Of a DNA stretch of 64,000 nt, positions 8,899-21,045 are shown in pieces (the stretch's first letter is position 1; each line of letters begins with the position of its first letter). This DNA comes from Pseudomonas sp. gcc21. GTDB lineage: Bacteria; Pseudomonadota; Gammaproteobacteria; Pseudomonadales; Pseudomonadaceae. Location: assembly GCF_012844345.1 (NCBI RefSeq), contig NZ_CP051625.1, positions 3,658,001 through 3,722,000 of the forward strand, in the 5' to 3' direction. Under the pieces are notes generated by a model that was given only the letters and a program-made list of their open reading frames with translations, had not been told where the DNA came from and ran no database searches. Made by a program: the position numbers and the translations under genes.

Positions 8899-9866
8899 AC
8901 GACTCCTGCACGTAACAGGTCATGCATGTTCAGAGCGCCAACCGGTTTGCCTGCCTCGTCGACGACGAACAGCCCGTTGATCTTGGCGTCCTCCATTACT
9001 TTCAGCGCCTCGGCAGCCAGCGCGCCCTGTGTCACGGTTTTGGCCCGTGGGGTCATGACGCTGGCGATACTGGCGCTGTGTATGTCCACGTTGTGATCGA
9101 GTGTGCGACGCAGATCGCCGTCGGTGAATATCCCGATCAGCGCACCACTCTCATCGGCGACGCCGGTCAGGCCGAGGCCCTTGCGGGTCATTTCCAGAAG
9201 CGCATCACGTAGGCGTGTATCCGGTGTGACCATCGGCATACGCTCACCAGCGTGCATGATGTCGTCGACCAGGAGCAACAGGCGTCGCCCAAGTGCGCCG
9301 CCGGGGTGAGAGAAGGCGAAATCTTCAGCGCTGAAGCCGCGCGCTTCAAGCATGGCAATCGCCAGCGCATCACCCATTACCAAGGCAGTGGTGGTGCTCG
9401 AGGTCGGTGCCAGATTGAGTGGACAGGCTTCCATCTCCACACCGGTATGCAGGTTGGCCACTGCGGCGCGTGCCAGTGTGGAATCTGGATTGCCGGTAAT
9501 GCTGATCATGGGCACGCCGAGGCGCTTGATCAGTGGCAGCAGGGTAACCAGCTCGGCGGTGTTGCCTGAATTCGACAGAGCTATGACCACATCTTCACGG
9601 GTGATCATGCCCATGTCGCCGTGGCTGGCTTCGCCTGGGTGCACGAAAAAAGCCGGCGAGCCGGTACTGGCAAGCGTGGCGGCCATCTTTCGGCCGACGT
9701 GGCCGGATTTGCCCATGCCTGTGACGACTATGCGCGCCTTGCAGTCCAACAGAGTCTGGCAGGCGCGGCTGAAATGCTGGTCCAGTCTACCCAGCAGGCT
9801 ATTTACGGCGTCGCGCTCCATGCTGATGGTGCGCTGTGCTGAGGCGATGAAGTCGAATTCGGACAT
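8895..9866 (-). CDS. kdsD: D-arabinose 5-phosphate isomerase KdsD
   Basis: A 323-residue protein with an N-terminal SIS sugar-isomerase domain (GMGKSGHVGRKMAATL around residues 51-66 and HPGEASHGDMG shortly after). Two C-terminal CBS domains follow from about residue 205. It converts ribulose-5-phosphate to arabinose-5-phosphate, the first committed step of Kdo synthesis. It is the first gene of the minus-strand LPS block and is divergent from the mla operon across about 250 bases. Confidence 0.96.
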   Translation of the reverse strand: MSEFDFIASAQRTISMERDAVNSLLGRLDQHFSRACQTLLDCKARIVVTGMGKSGHVGRKMAATLASTGSPAFFVHPGEASHGDMGMITREDVVIALSNSGNTAELVTLLPLIKRLGVPMISITGNPDSTLARAAVANLHTGVEMEACPLNLAPTSSTTTALVMGDALAIAMLEARGFSAEDFAFSHPGGALGRRLLLLVDDIMHAGERMPMVTPDTRLRDALLEMTRKGLGLTGVADESGALIGIFTDGDLRRTLDHNVDIHSASIASVMTPRAKTVTQGALAAEALKVMEDAKINGLFVVDEAGKPVGALNMHDLLRAGVV

Positions 9867-10033
9867 ATGGTTTGCGTCTTGGTGTGGTCAGGCCGCGAGT
9901 ATAACGCCTTGTCTCGCCCAACTCACCCCGGCCGAAATCGGTTTCTGAATAACGCCGCGTTAACGGTTGCTAATAAGGTGACTGCGGTGCGCGCCGGAAA
10001 CCAGGGGGCTGATTGACACCGTTTTCGCGCAGC

Positions 10034-10062
10034 TTGGGGCGAGCTGGTTGAACTGGTATATT
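10034..10062 (+). promoter_or_regulatory. Candidate sigma-70 promoter of the mla operon
   Basis: A -35-like TTGGGG at 10034-10039 and a -10 TATATT at 10057-10062 are separated by exactly 17 bases, 55 bases before the mlaF start. The -10 element is good, the -35 weak. No transcript data are available. Confidence 0.4.
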
Positions 10063-10117
10063 AACGCGTTCATTTTTGCCGCACCCTCTGCGGCATCCCA
10101 GGATCAGGTTTGTTCAT

Positions 10118-10933
10118 ATGGCCGTATCGCCGGACTACATCGTTGATATGCAAAAGGTTTCCTTCTCGCGGGGAGAACGCCTGATCTTTGATAACGTCGA
10201 CATTCGTATTCCCCGGGGCAAAGTCACCGGGATCATGGGGCCATCCGGTTGTGGCAAGACCACGCTGTTGCGCCTGATAGGCGCGCAGCTGCGGCCCGAC
10301 AGCGGCGCGATCATGGTCAATGATCAGAATATCCCCAGGCTGGGCCGCAACGAATTATTCGAGGCGCGCCAGCAGATGGGCATGCTGTTTCAGAGCGGCG
10401 CGTTATTTACCGATCTGAGTGTGTTCGAAAATGTCGCCTTTCCGCTGCGTGTTCACACCGAACTGCCGGAAGACATGGTGCGCGACATTGTTTTGCTCAA
10501 GCTTCAGGCGGTAGGGCTGCGTGGCGCTTATCAGTTGATGCCCGACGAGCTGTCCGGCGGGATGCAGCGCCGCGTTGCGTTGGCCCGGGCTATCGCACTG
10601 GATCCTCAGTTGATGATGTACGACGAGCCATTCGTAGGGCAGGACCCGATTTCGATGGGCGTACTGGTCCGCTTGATACGCCTGTTGAATGATGCACTGG
10701 GATTGACCAGCATTGTTGTGTCGCATGACCTGGCCGAGACCGCCGGCATTGCCGACTATTTATATGTGGTAGGCGACGGCCAGGTGCTGGGGCATGGCAA
10801 GCCCGAGGATCTGATGAACTCGGATAATCCACGCATCCGCCAGTTCATGCAGGGCGAGCCGGACGGGCCGGTGCCCTTCCATTATCCGGCGAATGGCTAC
10901 GTCGACGATCTGTTGGGCAGGGAGAGCCGATGA
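10118..10933 (+). CDS. mlaF: Phospholipid transport ABC ATPase MlaF
   Basis: A 271-residue ABC ATPase with Walker A GPSGCGKT at 41-48, signature LSGGMQRR and Walker [14 protein letters not shown] in the expected order. MlaF drives the MlaFEDB inner-membrane complex that moves phospholipids between the membranes. ATG 10118 is used as the start because it gives the family length and the usual MQKVSFSRG strand; the longer frame from 10076 has no clear ribosome site. Its stop overlaps mlaE (ATGA). Confidence 0.96.
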   Translation: MAVSPDYIVDMQKVSFSRGERLIFDNVDIRIPRGKVTGIMGPSGCGKTTLLRLIGAQLRPDSGAIMVNDQNIPRLGRNELFEARQQMGMLFQSGALFTDLSVFENVAFPLRVHTELPEDMVRDIVLLKLQAVGLRGAYQLMPDELSGGMQRRVALARAIALDPQLMMYDEPFVGQDPISMGVLVRLIRLLNDALGLTSIVVSHDLAETAGIADYLYVVGDGQVLGHGKPEDLMNSDNPRIRQFMQGEPDGPVPFHYPANGYVDDLLGRESR

Positions 10934-11715
10934 AAGCTTCGATGACTGACCGGATTGCCCTGTTGGGCCGGTCTGGCCTGGACGTGGTTGCTGCGCTGGG
11001 GCGCTCCGGTATTTTTCTGTTTCAGTCGTTGGCGGGCCGTTCCCGGTTCGGCAATGCGCTGGGCCTGCTGGTACGCCAGTTGTACGCTGTGGGCGTGTTG
11101 TCACTTGTGATCATCGTGGTGTCAGGGCTGTTCATCGGCATGGTCCTGGCGTTGCAGGGTTACAACATTCTGTCGGGTTACGGGTCAGAACAGGCGGTTG
11201 GCCAGATGGTCGCACTGACCTTGCTGCGCGAGCTCGGCCCGGTGGTCACCGCGCTTCTGTTTGCCGGGCGTGCCGGCTCGGCCCTGACAGCAGAAATCGG
11301 CTTGATGAAGGCTACCGAGCAGTTGTCCAGTCTGGAAATGATCGGTGTCGACCCGCTCAAATACGTGATTGCTCCGCGGCTCTGGGCCGGGTTTATTTCC
11401 ATGCCGCTGTTGGCCATGATCTTTTGCGTGGTGGGGATCTGGGGCGGTGCCATGGTCGCAGTCGACTGGCTCGGCGTATACTCCGGCTCCTATTGGTCGA
11501 ATATGCAGAACGCCGTCCAGTTCGGTGACGACGTAATCAATGGCCTGATCAAGGCCGTGGTGTTCGCCTTCGTGGTGACCTGGATTGCAGTATTCCAGGG
11601 CTATGACTGCGACCCGACTTCCGAAGGCATCAGCCGGGCAACCACCCGCACTGTGGTCTACGCGTCTTTGGCCGTTCTGAGCCTGGACTTCATTCTTACC
11701 GCTTTGATGTTTTGA
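10930..11715 (+). CDS. mlaE: Phospholipid transport permease MlaE
   Basis: A 261-residue MlaE/YrbE permease with about five to six membrane spans. The conserved loop [30 protein letters not shown] segment lies near the middle and the family ending [19 protein letters not shown] is intact. It forms the membrane dimer of the Mla transporter. The start overlaps the mlaF stop by four bases; mlaD follows after 19 bases. Confidence 0.96.
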   Translation: MKASMTDRIALLGRSGLDVVAALGRSGIFLFQSLAGRSRFGNALGLLVRQLYAVGVLSLVIIVVSGLFIGMVLALQGYNILSGYGSEQAVGQMVALTLLRELGPVVTALLFAGRAGSALTAEIGLMKATEQLSSLEMIGVDPLKYVIAPRLWAGFISMPLLAMIFCVVGIWGGAMVAVDWLGVYSGSYWSNMQNAVQFGDDVINGLIKAVVFAFVVTWIAVFQGYDCDPTSEGISRATTRTVVYASLAVLSLDFILTALMF

Positions 11716-11734
11716 TTACCCAAGGAAACCCAAG

Positions 11735-12202
11735 ATGCGTATGCGTACTCTGGAACTGACAGTAGGCGTGTTCATACTCGCCGGATTGCTGGCTCTCGCG
11801 GTTCTCGCCGTACGGGTCAGTGGCCTGTCGACGAATGCAACCGGGGATGTCTATAAGGTCTACGCCCATTTCGATAACGTCGCGGGGCTGACCACTCGAG
11901 CGCGTGTCACCATGGCAGGCGTGACCATCGGGCAGGTAACCGGTATCGAATTCGACAAGAACCGTTATACCGGCAAGGTTGAAATGGCCATATTCAGCGG
12001 CGTGGATACCTTGCCGTCGGACAGTGCCGCTTCAATTGTTACCTCAGGTCTGCTTGGTGAGAAGTACATCGGGATTTCAGTCGGTGGGGATGACATGATG
12101 CTCGCCGACGGTGATGAAATTTATGACACTCAGTCAGCCCTGGTGCTTGAAGAGTTGATCGGGCGCTTCCTGCTCAATACCGTCAGCAGCAGCGACGAAT
12201 AA
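11735..12202 (+). CDS. mlaD: MCE-domain substrate-binding protein MlaD
   Basis: A 155-residue protein with one N-terminal membrane span (about residues 8-27) and a single MCE domain (VYAHFDNVAGLTTRARVTMAGVTIGQV, ending SGLLGEKYIGIS). MlaD hexamers form the periplasmic lipid channel on MlaE. A ribosome site AAGGAAA precedes ATG 11735. The C-terminal helix ELIGRFLLNTV is present, so the protein is complete. Confidence 0.96.
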   Translation: MRMRTLELTVGVFILAGLLALAVLAVRVSGLSTNATGDVYKVYAHFDNVAGLTTRARVTMAGVTIGQVTGIEFDKNRYTGKVEMAIFSGVDTLPSDSAASIVTSGLLGEKYIGISVGGDDMMLADGDEIYDTQSALVLEELIGRFLLNTVSSSDE

Positions 12203-12214
12203 CCGGAGAGAGAA

Positions 12215-12862
12215 ATGCGAAATGTAATCAAGTTGGCTCTGATGCTGGCGCTGTCTGTCCCACTGTTTGCCCACGCGGCTTCGGCGACCCCGCAGCAAGT
12301 GGTTGAAGATACGTCCAACCGCGTGATGGACGTGCTCGATTCGAATCGGGAGCTGTACAGAAAGGATTCCGAGGCATTCCTGGAAGGTCTCAGCGAAGTG
12401 CTTGATCCTGTGGTGGATTACGAAGGCATCGCGCGCAGCGTCATGACCGTTCGATTCAGTCGTGACGCCAGCCCTGAGCAAATCCAGCGGTTCATCGAGA
12501 CGTTCAAGCGAAGCATGGTGCAGTTCTACGGCAACGCTCTGCTGGAGTTCGATAGCGGCAAGATCAAGGTCCTGCCTCCGCGTAACCGCGACCAGCAGCG
12601 TGACGACCGCGCCAGCGTCAACATGGAAATCCAGACCGCTAACGGCACCGTTTACCCGGCCACTTACACCATGGTCAACAAGGATGGTCAATGGATGGTG
12701 CGTAACGTGATCGTTGAAGGCATCAACATCGGTTTGCTGTTCCGTGACCAGTTCGCGCAGGCCATGCAGGCGCATGGTAACGACCTGGACAAGGTCATCG
12801 ACAACTGGGGAGGGGTGGTTGCCCAGTCCCGCGAGAAGGTTGAAGAAGGTGTCGCGCAGTGA
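12215..12862 (+). CDS. mlaC: Periplasmic phospholipid shuttle MlaC
   Basis: A 215-residue secreted protein with a signal peptide ending in AHAA at about residues 17-21. The MlaC/Tol-Ttg2 fold motifs follow, including PVVDYEGIARSVM and the conserved VEGINIGLLFRDQFAQ close to the C-terminus. It ferries phospholipid between MlaA-porin at the outer membrane and MlaD. It lies 12 bases after mlaD and overlaps mlaB by four bases. Confidence 0.95.
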   Translation: MRNVIKLALMLALSVPLFAHAASATPQQVVEDTSNRVMDVLDSNRELYRKDSEAFLEGLSEVLDPVVDYEGIARSVMTVRFSRDASPEQIQRFIETFKRSMVQFYGNALLEFDSGKIKVLPPRNRDQQRDDRASVNMEIQTANGTVYPATYTMVNKDGQWMVRNVIVEGINIGLLFRDQFAQAMQAHGNDLDKVIDNWGGVVAQSREKVEEGVAQ

Positions 12863-13179
12863 GTGCACGCGTCGTCAGCGATGATGGCAACCGGATAAAA
12901 ATAGAAGGCGAGCTCGATTTCGTCACCGCGGTATCCGTACGCGCCGAGCTCGAAAGGGCGGTCGGTCAGGCAGGGCAGGACGTTCTCCTGGACCTGTCTG
13001 GTGTCAGCCGGGCGAACAGTGTTGGTCTGTCACTTATCCTCGTCGCCGCCCGCAAACAGACCGAAAAGGGCGGCAATCTACGTTTGACCGAGGTTCCGCA
13101 GGCACTGAGCAGCATCGCCACCGTGTGTCAGCTTGATGAGTGGCTGACCTCGGTAACCGAGTCCCCCCAGGTCAGCTGA
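12859..13179 (+). CDS. mlaB: STAS-domain protein MlaB
   Basis: A 106-residue single STAS domain with the family segments EGELDFVTAVSVRAELE near 17-33 and LDLSGVSRANSVGLSLIL near 48-65. MlaB binds MlaF and is needed for ATPase activity of the complex. The start is GTG 12859, overlapping the mlaC stop (GTGA), with an AAGAAGG sequence upstream inside mlaC. Confidence 0.93.
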   Translation: MSARVVSDDGNRIKIEGELDFVTAVSVRAELERAVGQAGQDVLLDLSGVSRANSVGLSLILVAARKQTEKGGNLRLTEVPQALSSIATVCQLDEWLTSVTESPQVS

Positions 13180-13210
13180 ACCGCACCGAAACGCCACAGG
13201 AGAGAACCTC

Positions 13211-14742
<1,532 letters not shown>

Positions 14743-14752
14743 GGGAGCAGTA

Positions 14753-15397
14753 ATGAGCCAGAGTCTGACAATTGCCCTGTCCAAGGGCCGCATCCTGGAC
14801 GATACGCTGCCGCTGCTGAAGCTCGCCGGCATCGAACCGATCGAGGATCTGGAGAAAAGCCGCAAACTGATATTTCCCACCAGCGATCCGGATGTGCGTC
14901 TGCTGATCGTGCGCGCGACTGACGTGCCGACTTACGTCGAGCTCGGCGCTGCCGATCTGGGCGTGGCGGGCAAGGATGTGCTGATGGAGTACGACAGCCA
15001 GGGCCTGTACGAGCCGCTGGATCTGAAGATCGCCAATTGCCGGCTGATGACCGCAGGCCCGGTCAACACGCCCGAGCCGAAGGGCCGGCTGCGCGTCGCC
15101 ACCAAGTTCGTCAATGTTGCGCGGCGCTATTATGCGGAGCAGGGGCGTCAGGTGGAGGTAATCAAGCTCTACGGTTCGATGGAGCTGGCGCCATTGGTGG
15201 GGCTGGCTGACAAGATCATCGACGTGGTCGACACCGGCAATACGCTGCGCGCCAACGGGCTGGAACCGCAAGAGTTGATCTGCCATATCAGCTCGCGACT
15301 GATCGTCAACAAGGCGGCTATGAAGATGAAGCATGCCCGCATCAAGGCGCTGATCGATGTGCTGGGCGACGCTGTCGAGCGTCGTAGCGAAACTTAA
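14753..15397 (+). CDS. hisG: ATP phosphoribosyltransferase HisG, short form
   Basis: A 214-residue short-form His[17 protein letters not shown] at the N-terminus and the phosphate-binding region [13 protein letters not shown] near 158-170. It starts histidine synthesis by joining ATP and PRPP. The C-terminal regulatory ACT-like domain of the long form is absent, and in such species a HisZ partner, not in this window, supplies regulation. Start ATG 14753 follows GAGGGAGCAG. Confidence 0.96.
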   Translation: MSQSLTIALSKGRILDDTLPLLKLAGIEPIEDLEKSRKLIFPTSDPDVRLLIVRATDVPTYVELGAADLGVAGKDVLMEYDSQGLYEPLDLKIANCRLMTAGPVNTPEPKGRLRVATKFVNVARRYYAEQGRQVEVIKLYGSMELAPLVGLADKIIDVVDTGNTLRANGLEPQELICHISSRLIVNKAAMKMKHARIKALIDVLGDAVERRSET

Positions 15398-15430
15398 TAA
15401 CCTGTCATTCTCAACAAAGGTAGCTGATTG

Positions 15431-16741
15431 ATGAACACGCCATTGAACATCGCCCGTCTCGACGCCGACCAGGTCGATTTCAATCAGCATCTGGATGCGC
15501 TGCTGGCGTGGGAAGGGGTGTCTGACCGGGCGGTGAACCAGCGCGTTGATGAGATCATCGAGGCGGTACGCCAGCGGGGCGACGCGGCAGTAGTCGACTA
15601 TACGGCGCGCTTTGATGGTCTTGATGTCGCGAACATGGCTGATCTGATACTCGGTCGTGAGCGGCTTGAACTTGCCCTCGAGCGTATAACACCTGAACAG
15701 CGCACCGCCCTTGAAGTGGCTGCAGAGCGGGTGCGTCTCTATCACGAACATCAACGTCAGGAATCCTGGCGCTACACGGAAGCTGACGGCACGGTATTGG
15801 GCCAGCAGATCACCGCGCTTGATCGGGCCGGGCTTTACGTGCCCGGCGGCAAGGCATCCTACCCGTCCTCGGTGTTGATGAACGCCATACCCGCCAAGGT
15901 GGCTGGCGTTCCCGAAGTAGTCATGGTGGTGCCGACCCCTCGCGGCGAAATCAACGAGTTGGTGTTGGCTGCTGCCTGTCTGGCCGGTGTCGATCGCGTG
16001 GTCACCATCGGCGGTGCCCAGGCGGTCGCTGCGCTGGCCTATGGAACCGAAAGCGTTCCGCGCGTAGACAAGATCGTCGGGCCGGGGAATATCTACGTCG
16101 CCACCGCCAAGCGAGCCGTGTTCGGTCAGGTCGGTATCGACATGATTGCCGGACCTTCGGAAATCCTGGTGATTTGTGACGGCCAGACAGATCCGGACTG
16201 GATCGCCATGGACCTGTTCTCGCAGGCTGAACACGATGAAAATGCCCAGTCGATTCTGTTGTCACCCGATGCCGCATTCCTCGACGCGGTACAGGCCAGC
16301 CTCGACAAGCTGTTGTCCAGTCTGGAGCGCGCCGATATGGTGCGCGTGTCGATCGAAACCCGCGGGGCGCTGATCAAGGTCGCCAGTCTCGATCAGGCGA
16401 TCGAAGTCTCGAACCGCATCGCACCGGAGCACTTGGAATTGTCTGTAGCGGATCCCGATGCGCTGCTACCGAAGATCCGTCATGCCGGTGCGATCTTCAT
16501 GGGCCGCTTCACTCCTGAGGCGCTGGGTGATTATTGCGCGGGTCCAAACCATGTGTTGCCAACATCCGGTACCGCGCGGTTCTCCTCGCCACTTGGCGTC
16601 TATGATTTTCAGAAGCGCTCATCGGTCATTTTCTGCTCCCCGGAGGGTGCCTCGGAGCTGGCCAAAACGGCATCGGTGCTGGCCCGGGGCGAAAGCCTGA
16701 CAGCCCATGCGCGCAGTGCCGAATACCGCATCAAAGACTGA
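15431..16741 (+). CDS. hisD: Histidinol dehydrogenase HisD
   Basis: A 436-residue zinc enzyme making the last two oxidations to histidine. Family landmarks are [22 protein letters not shown] in the N-terminal half and the zinc/catalytic region [13 protein letters not shown], with RIAPEHLEL downstream. ATG 15431 is preferred over an adjoining TTG at 15428; AAAGG lies about ten bases upstream. It is 33 bases downstream of hisG and in the same operon. Confidence 0.96.
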   Translation: MNTPLNIARLDADQVDFNQHLDALLAWEGVSDRAVNQRVDEIIEAVRQRGDAAVVDYTARFDGLDVANMADLILGRERLELALERITPEQRTALEVAAERVRLYHEHQRQESWRYTEADGTVLGQQITALDRAGLYVPGGKASYPSSVLMNAIPAKVAGVPEVVMVVPTPRGEINELVLAAACLAGVDRVVTIGGAQAVAALAYGTESVPRVDKIVGPGNIYVATAKRAVFGQVGIDMIAGPSEILVICDGQTDPDWIAMDLFSQAEHDENAQSILLSPDAAFLDAVQASLDKLLSSLERADMVRVSIETRGALIKVASLDQAIEVSNRIAPEHLELSVADPDALLPKIRHAGAIFMGRFTPEALGDYCAGPNHVLPTSGTARFSSPLGVYDFQKRSSVIFCSPEGASELAKTASVLARGESLTAHARSAEYRIKD

Positions 16742-16750
16742 TAATCGGAG

Positions 16751-16774
16751 CCCGGATCACCTCAGTGGTCCGGG
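16751..16774 (+). other. Hairpin between hisD and hisC
   Basis: A 10-bp stem with one mismatch (CCCGGATCAC pairing GTGGTCCGGG, loop CTCA) starts ten bases after the hisD stop. No T-run follows, so a transcript-processing or mRNA-end-stabilising hairpin is more likely than a terminator. Confidence 0.4.
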
Positions 16775-16804
16775 TCTCAAGCTTTCCGTTTCGAGGGTTG
16801 ATAA

Positions 16805-17860
16805 GTGAGCCGCTTCTGGAGTCCCTTTGTTAAAGATCTGGTGCCCTATGTCCCGGGCGAGCAGCCGAGGCTGGATAACCTGGTCAAACTCAACACCAAC
16901 GAAAACCCCTATGGCCCATCACCGCGTGTACTCGAGGCGATTCGCGGCGGGGTGGATGCGGGCCTGCGGCTGTATCCGGCGCCCAATGCCGACAGTCTGA
17001 AGGCGGCGATTGCCGGGTATTACTCGATCACGGCAGAGCAGGTATTTGTGGGCAACGGCTCCGATGAGGTGCTCGCACATATATTTCATGGCCTGTTCCA
17101 GCACGGCCGGCCGGTACTGTTTCCTGATATCAGCTACAGCTTCTATCCGGTGTACTGTGGTCTGTATGGCATCGAAGCCCGTACGGTAGCGCTGGCGGAT
17201 GATTTCACTATTCGTCCGGAAGATTACGCGCAGCCCAACGGCGGCATTATTTTTCCTAACCCGAATGCGCCGACCGGCATGCTATTGGGCCTGGACAAGA
17301 TCGAAGCCATTCTTCAGACCAACACCGAGTCGGTGGTGGTGGTCGATGAAGCCTATGTCGATTTCGGCGGCGAGACGGCAATCGGCCTGGTCGATCGTTA
17401 TCCCAATCTGCTGGTGACCCAGACCCTGTCCAAGTCACGCTCGCTCGCTGGCATGCGGGTCGGCCTGGCGGTGGGTCATCCGGAGCTCATAGAAGCGCTT
17501 GAGCGGATAAAGAACAGTTTCAATTCCTATCCGTTGGATCGTCTTGCTTTGCTGGGAGCGGTCGCGGCTTTTGAAGATGAGGAATACTTCCGCACGACGT
17601 GTCAGGCGGTCATGCGTAGCCGGGGAAATCTGAGCCAGGCATTACAGGCGCTGGGATTTGAAGTGTTGCCTTCTGCCGCCAACTTTGTGTTTGCCAGGCA
17701 TGGCGCGCATGATGCCGGAGGGTTAGCCCAGGGGTTGCGCGAGCAGCGGGTAATCGTCCGGCACTTCAATGCGCCGCGAATCAACCAGTTTCTGCGCATA
17801 ACCATCGGTACCGATGAACAGAATCAGGCGCTGCTCGACGCGCTGAAACACCTTATCTGA
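16805..17860 (+). CDS. hisC: Histidinol-phosphate aminotransferase HisC
   Basis: A 351-residue PLP-dependent class I/II aminotransferase. [11 protein letters not shown] near 34-44 is the substrate-binding stretch, FPNPNAPTG the cofactor pocket, and [14 protein letters not shown] contains the PLP lysine. GTG 16805 is the start, with GAGGG seven bases upstream. It closes the murA-hisG-hisD-hisC block and is followed by a strong terminator. Confidence 0.95.
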   Translation: MSRFWSPFVKDLVPYVPGEQPRLDNLVKLNTNENPYGPSPRVLEAIRGGVDAGLRLYPAPNADSLKAAIAGYYSITAEQVFVGNGSDEVLAHIFHGLFQHGRPVLFPDISYSFYPVYCGLYGIEARTVALADDFTIRPEDYAQPNGGIIFPNPNAPTGMLLGLDKIEAILQTNTESVVVVDEAYVDFGGETAIGLVDRYPNLLVTQTLSKSRSLAGMRVGLAVGHPELIEALERIKNSFNSYPLDRLALLGAVAAFEDEEYFRTTCQAVMRSRGNLSQALQALGFEVLPSAANFVFARHGAHDAGGLAQGLREQRVIVRHFNAPRINQFLRITIGTDEQNQALLDALKHLI

Positions 17861-17874
17861 TTCGTGACCGGCTA

Positions 17875-17894
17875 GGGCCCCTCGGGGCCCTTTT
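17875..17894 (+). terminator. Rho-independent terminator after hisC
   Basis: The perfect arms GGGCCCC and GGGGCCC around a TC centre (a CCTCGG or similar loop in practice) are followed directly by TTTT. It lies 14 bases after the hisC stop and separates it from convergent algW. Confidence 0.8.
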
Positions 17895-17908
17895 CGGTGC
17901 GGGGCCGC

Positions 17909-19054
17909 TCAGGGTTTGAAACTGGGCCGAACGCCAACCTGCGCGACAAAGGTGTGCTTTTTGCCGTCGCGCAAAATCTCCATGGTCACTTTCTCACCGG
18001 GATCGGCCCGTGCCACCTGGTTCATGGCATCGCGTCCGCTGCTGGCGGGCTGGTCATCAATGCGCAAAATCAGATCACCAGGCTGTAACCCCGCTTGCCA
18101 GGCGGGGCCATCTCGATAGAGTCCGGTAATCACGATACCCTCGCTCTGGTTGAGCTTGTAAGAAGCCGCCAGCTCGGGGGTTACCGGTTGCACTTCGACG
18201 CCCAGCCAGCCCCGTATGACCCGGCCAGCGGCGATGATTTCCTGCATCACCTCGTAGGCCAGTCGAGCCGGGATAGCGAAACCGATTCCCTGGGAGCCTC
18301 CTGACTGGGAAAAAATCGCGGTATTGATACCGATCAGATTGCCGTGTGCATCTATCAGCGCGCCGCCGGAGTTGCCCTGGTTGATAGCAGCATCTGTCTG
18401 GATAAAATCTTCATAGGTATTAAGCCCCAGCTGATTGCGACCTGTGGCGCTGATGATTCCCATGGTTACCGTCTGGCCCAGGCCGAACGGGTTACCGATT
18501 GCCATGACCACATCACCGGTGCGCTGTCTGAGTTCGTCGCTGGAGCTGATGGTGACCGCCGGCAGGTTGGGCAGATCGATTTTCAGTACCGCCAGATCGG
18601 TTTCCGGATCCGTGCCGATCAGCCTGGCAAGTGCTTCGCGGCCGTCCTGCAGAGCAACGAGAATCTCATCGGCGTCAGCAATGACGTGATTGTTGGTCAG
18701 CAGATAGCCATCGGGGCTTAGAATCACTGCCGAACCGAGGCTGGACTGGCGCCGTGCGGGCGCCGGCATGGTGTCCGAATAATCCCTGAGGGTTGGCGCA
18801 CGCGGCGGTGGGTTGGTCTCGGTGCCGAGGTCCTTGCTGGTAAAGATGCTGGCGACGGCGGGCGCAGCGCGCTGTACCGCGTCGCTATAGGAGGCTGGGC
18901 CCACCGACGGAGCTGCAGCCTGCGGTGCGACCTGAATCGCTACGTTGCTTTTTTCGGGCAAGCCGAGCCAGTGCGGGTACTTCTGGATTATCAGCAGTGC
19001 CGCCAACAGGCCGCAGGCCACAGGCCACGCGAGATTACGCACGAGATCCTTCAT
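17909..19054 (-). CDS. algW: Envelope-stress serine protease AlgW (DegS family)
   Basis: A 381-residue HtrA-family protease with a single N-terminal membrane anchor (about residues 9-25). The catalytic triad is His123 (NNHVIAD), Asp153 (TDLAVLKI) and Ser229 (QGNSGGAL). One C-terminal PDZ domain runs from about 275 on. In Pseudomonas AlgW cleaves the anti-sigma factor MucA in the periplasm and so releases AlgU. A proline/alanine-rich linker near 41-105 is longer than in DegS. The location next to the hisGDC block matches P. aeruginosa. Confidence 0.94.
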   Translation of the reverse strand: MKDLVRNLAWPVACGLLAALLIIQKYPHWLGLPEKSNVAIQVAPQAAAPSVGPASYSDAVQRAAPAVASIFTSKDLGTETNPPPRAPTLRDYSDTMPAPARRQSSLGSAVILSPDGYLLTNNHVIADADEILVALQDGREALARLIGTDPETDLAVLKIDLPNLPAVTISSSDELRQRTGDVVMAIGNPFGLGQTVTMGIISATGRNQLGLNTYEDFIQTDAAINQGNSGGALIDAHGNLIGINTAIFSQSGGSQGIGFAIPARLAYEVMQEIIAAGRVIRGWLGVEVQPVTPELAASYKLNQSEGIVITGLYRDGPAWQAGLQPGDLILRIDDQPASSGRDAMNQVARADPGEKVTMEILRDGKKHTFVAQVGVRPSFKP

Positions 19055-19204
19055 TTACGCTGTCCCTTGAATCATGGTCGGCCCGTCTAAGGAACCTAAA
19101 CCGAGCATTATAGGTACATGCCAAGGCCCTGTGGAGCGCAAGTTCTTGAAAAGGCTCTGCTGCGGCTCGAGAATGCAAGCTCTGTCCATTGGCTGGAGAA
19201 TATC

Positions 19205-19978
19205 ATGAGCGATCAAGGCTCGGTCCCACGCAACGAGCTCGTTGCCTACTGTGATGCCATGTTGGAAAGTCCGGCGTTTCAAGACTACTGCCCGAACGGA
19301 TTGCAGGTCGAAGGGCGCGACCAGGTGCGGCGATTGATTACCGGCGTCACCGCCAGTCAGGCATTGGTTGATGCTGCGATAGAGCAGGGCGCGGACATGC
19401 TGTTGGTCCATCACGGGTATTTCTGGAAAGGTGAAGCTGCGCCGCTGACCGGGATCAAGAAGAAACGACTCAAGGCCCTGCTGGAAAACGATATCAGCCT
19501 GCTGGCCTACCACCTGCCGCTGGATGTCCATGCCGAGGTAGGCAATAACGTCCAGCTTGCCCGGTTGCTGGGCTGGCATATTCTCGGCGGCCTGGAGCCG
19601 ACCAATCCGCGGTCGGTAGGGTTGCACGGTGAACTCGAGTCAGCCCTTTCGGGGGCTGAGGTGGCGAGCAGCCTCGAGCAAGCCCTCGGACGGGCGCCAT
19701 TGCACATCGCCGGAAACGACCGGCCGATCAAGCGTATTGCCTGGTGCACCGGCGCGGCCCAGGGTTACATCGAGAAGGCCATAGCACTTGGGATGGACGC
19801 CTTCGTCACGGGGGAGGTTTCCGAGCCGACGGTTCATAGTGCGCGGGAGAACGGTATTCATTTCTTTGCCGCAGGTCATCACGCAACCGAGCGGTACGGA
19901 GTGCAGGCGCTGGGCGAGAAGCTTGCCGCTCAGTTCGGTATCGAACACCGGTTTGTCGATATCGATAACCCTGTCTGA
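19205..19978 (+). CDS. DUF34/NIF3 dinuclear-metal protein (YbgI type, short)
   Basis: A 257-residue NIF3/DUF34 protein. Metal-ligand segments of the family are visible: [10 protein letters not shown] near 64-73, [15 protein letters not shown] near 101-115 and the C-terminal [14 protein letters not shown]. The length matches E. coli YbgI, without the PII-like insert found in longer NIF3 proteins. Biochemical role is unsettled; GTP cyclohydrolase-like and metal-chaperone roles have been proposed for the family. ATG 19205 is preceded by GGAG; the open frame extends to 19118 without a ribosome site. Confidence 0.9.
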   Translation: MSDQGSVPRNELVAYCDAMLESPAFQDYCPNGLQVEGRDQVRRLITGVTASQALVDAAIEQGADMLLVHHGYFWKGEAAPLTGIKKKRLKALLENDISLLAYHLPLDVHAEVGNNVQLARLLGWHILGGLEPTNPRSVGLHGELESALSGAEVASSLEQALGRAPLHIAGNDRPIKRIAWCTGAAQGYIEKAIALGMDAFVTGEVSEPTVHSARENGIHFFAAGHHATERYGVQALGEKLAAQFGIEHRFVDIDNPV

Positions 19979-20118
19979 TTCGTTGTGACTCCGGTTGCAT
20001 CGGGCTGATCGGGCTAATATATGGTTATGCTTTAAAGGTATTAAAAGGCGGCTTATTAGATGCAAGTGGCTTTGTTACAATGCCTGCCTATCTGATTGCC
20101 CTTCATCGTGAGTACGCC

Positions 20119-21024
20119 ATGCTCGAAAAACTGACACATCTCAAGCAACTGGAAGCCGAAAGCATCCACATCATTCGCGAGGTGGCCGCCGAGTTTCAGA
20201 ATCCGGTGATGCTGTATTCGATCGGCAAGGACTCCGCGGTCATGTTGCACCTGGCCCGCAAGGCCTTCTATCCGGGCCGGCTGCCGTTCCCGGTCCTGCA
20301 CGTCGATACCGGCTGGAAATTTCGCGAGATGTACAGTTTCCGTGAACGCATGGTCGAGGAGATGGAGCTCGAACTGCTGGTTCACAAGAATCCCGAGGGC
20401 GTGGCGCAGGGCATCGGACCCTTCACCCATGGTAGTGCTGTGCACACTGATGTGATGAAGACGCAGGGCCTGAAACAGGCATTGGACAAGTATGGCTTTG
20501 ATGCCGCCTTTGGCGGTGCCCGCCGTGATGAGGAAAAATCGCGGGCCAAGGAACGCGTCTACTCCTTCCGTGACAAGCATCACCACTGGGATCCGAAGAA
20601 CCAGCGTCCCGAATTGTGGAATATCTATAACGGCAAGGTTCACAAAGGCGAGAGTATCCGCGTATTCCCGCTATCCAACTGGACCGAGCTGGATATCTGG
20701 CAATACATCTATCTCGAAAGCATTCCGATTGTGCCTTTGTATTTTGCCGCCAAGCGCCCGGTGGTCGAGCGCAACGGTTCGCTGATCATGGTCGATGACG
20801 AGCGCATGCCGCTGGAAGAGGGCGAAGTGCCGGAAGAAAAGATGGTCCGCTTCCGCACCCTCGGCTGTTATCCGCTGACCGGCGCAGTGGAGTCCACCGC
20901 TGCCAGCTTGCCGGAAATCATTCAGGAAATGCTTTTGACCCGCACGTCTGAGCGCCAGGGCCGGGTGATCGACCACGATCAAGCCGGATCGATGGAAGAA
21001 AAGAAACGCCAAGGCTATTTCTAA
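20119..21024 (+). CDS. cysD: Sulfate adenylyltransferase small subunit CysD
   Basis: A 301-residue PAPS-reductase/N-type-PPase fold protein beginning [26 protein letters not shown] sequence, with the PP-loop [16 protein letters not shown] near 34-49. Together with CysN it makes APS from ATP and sulfate. ATG 20119 gives the family length; the frame upstream to 20080 lacks support. It is followed after 21 bases by cysNC, with a good GGAGAATTAC ribosome site between. Confidence 0.96.
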   Translation: MLEKLTHLKQLEAESIHIIREVAAEFQNPVMLYSIGKDSAVMLHLARKAFYPGRLPFPVLHVDTGWKFREMYSFRERMVEEMELELLVHKNPEGVAQGIGPFTHGSAVHTDVMKTQGLKQALDKYGFDAAFGGARRDEEKSRAKERVYSFRDKHHHWDPKNQRPELWNIYNGKVHKGESIRVFPLSNWTELDIWQYIYLESIPIVPLYFAAKRPVVERNGSLIMVDDERMPLEEGEVPEEKMVRFRTLGCYPLTGAVESTAASLPEIIQEMLLTRTSERQGRVIDHDQAGSMEEKKRQGYF

Positions 21025-21045
21025 GCGCTCACCCCGGAGAATTAC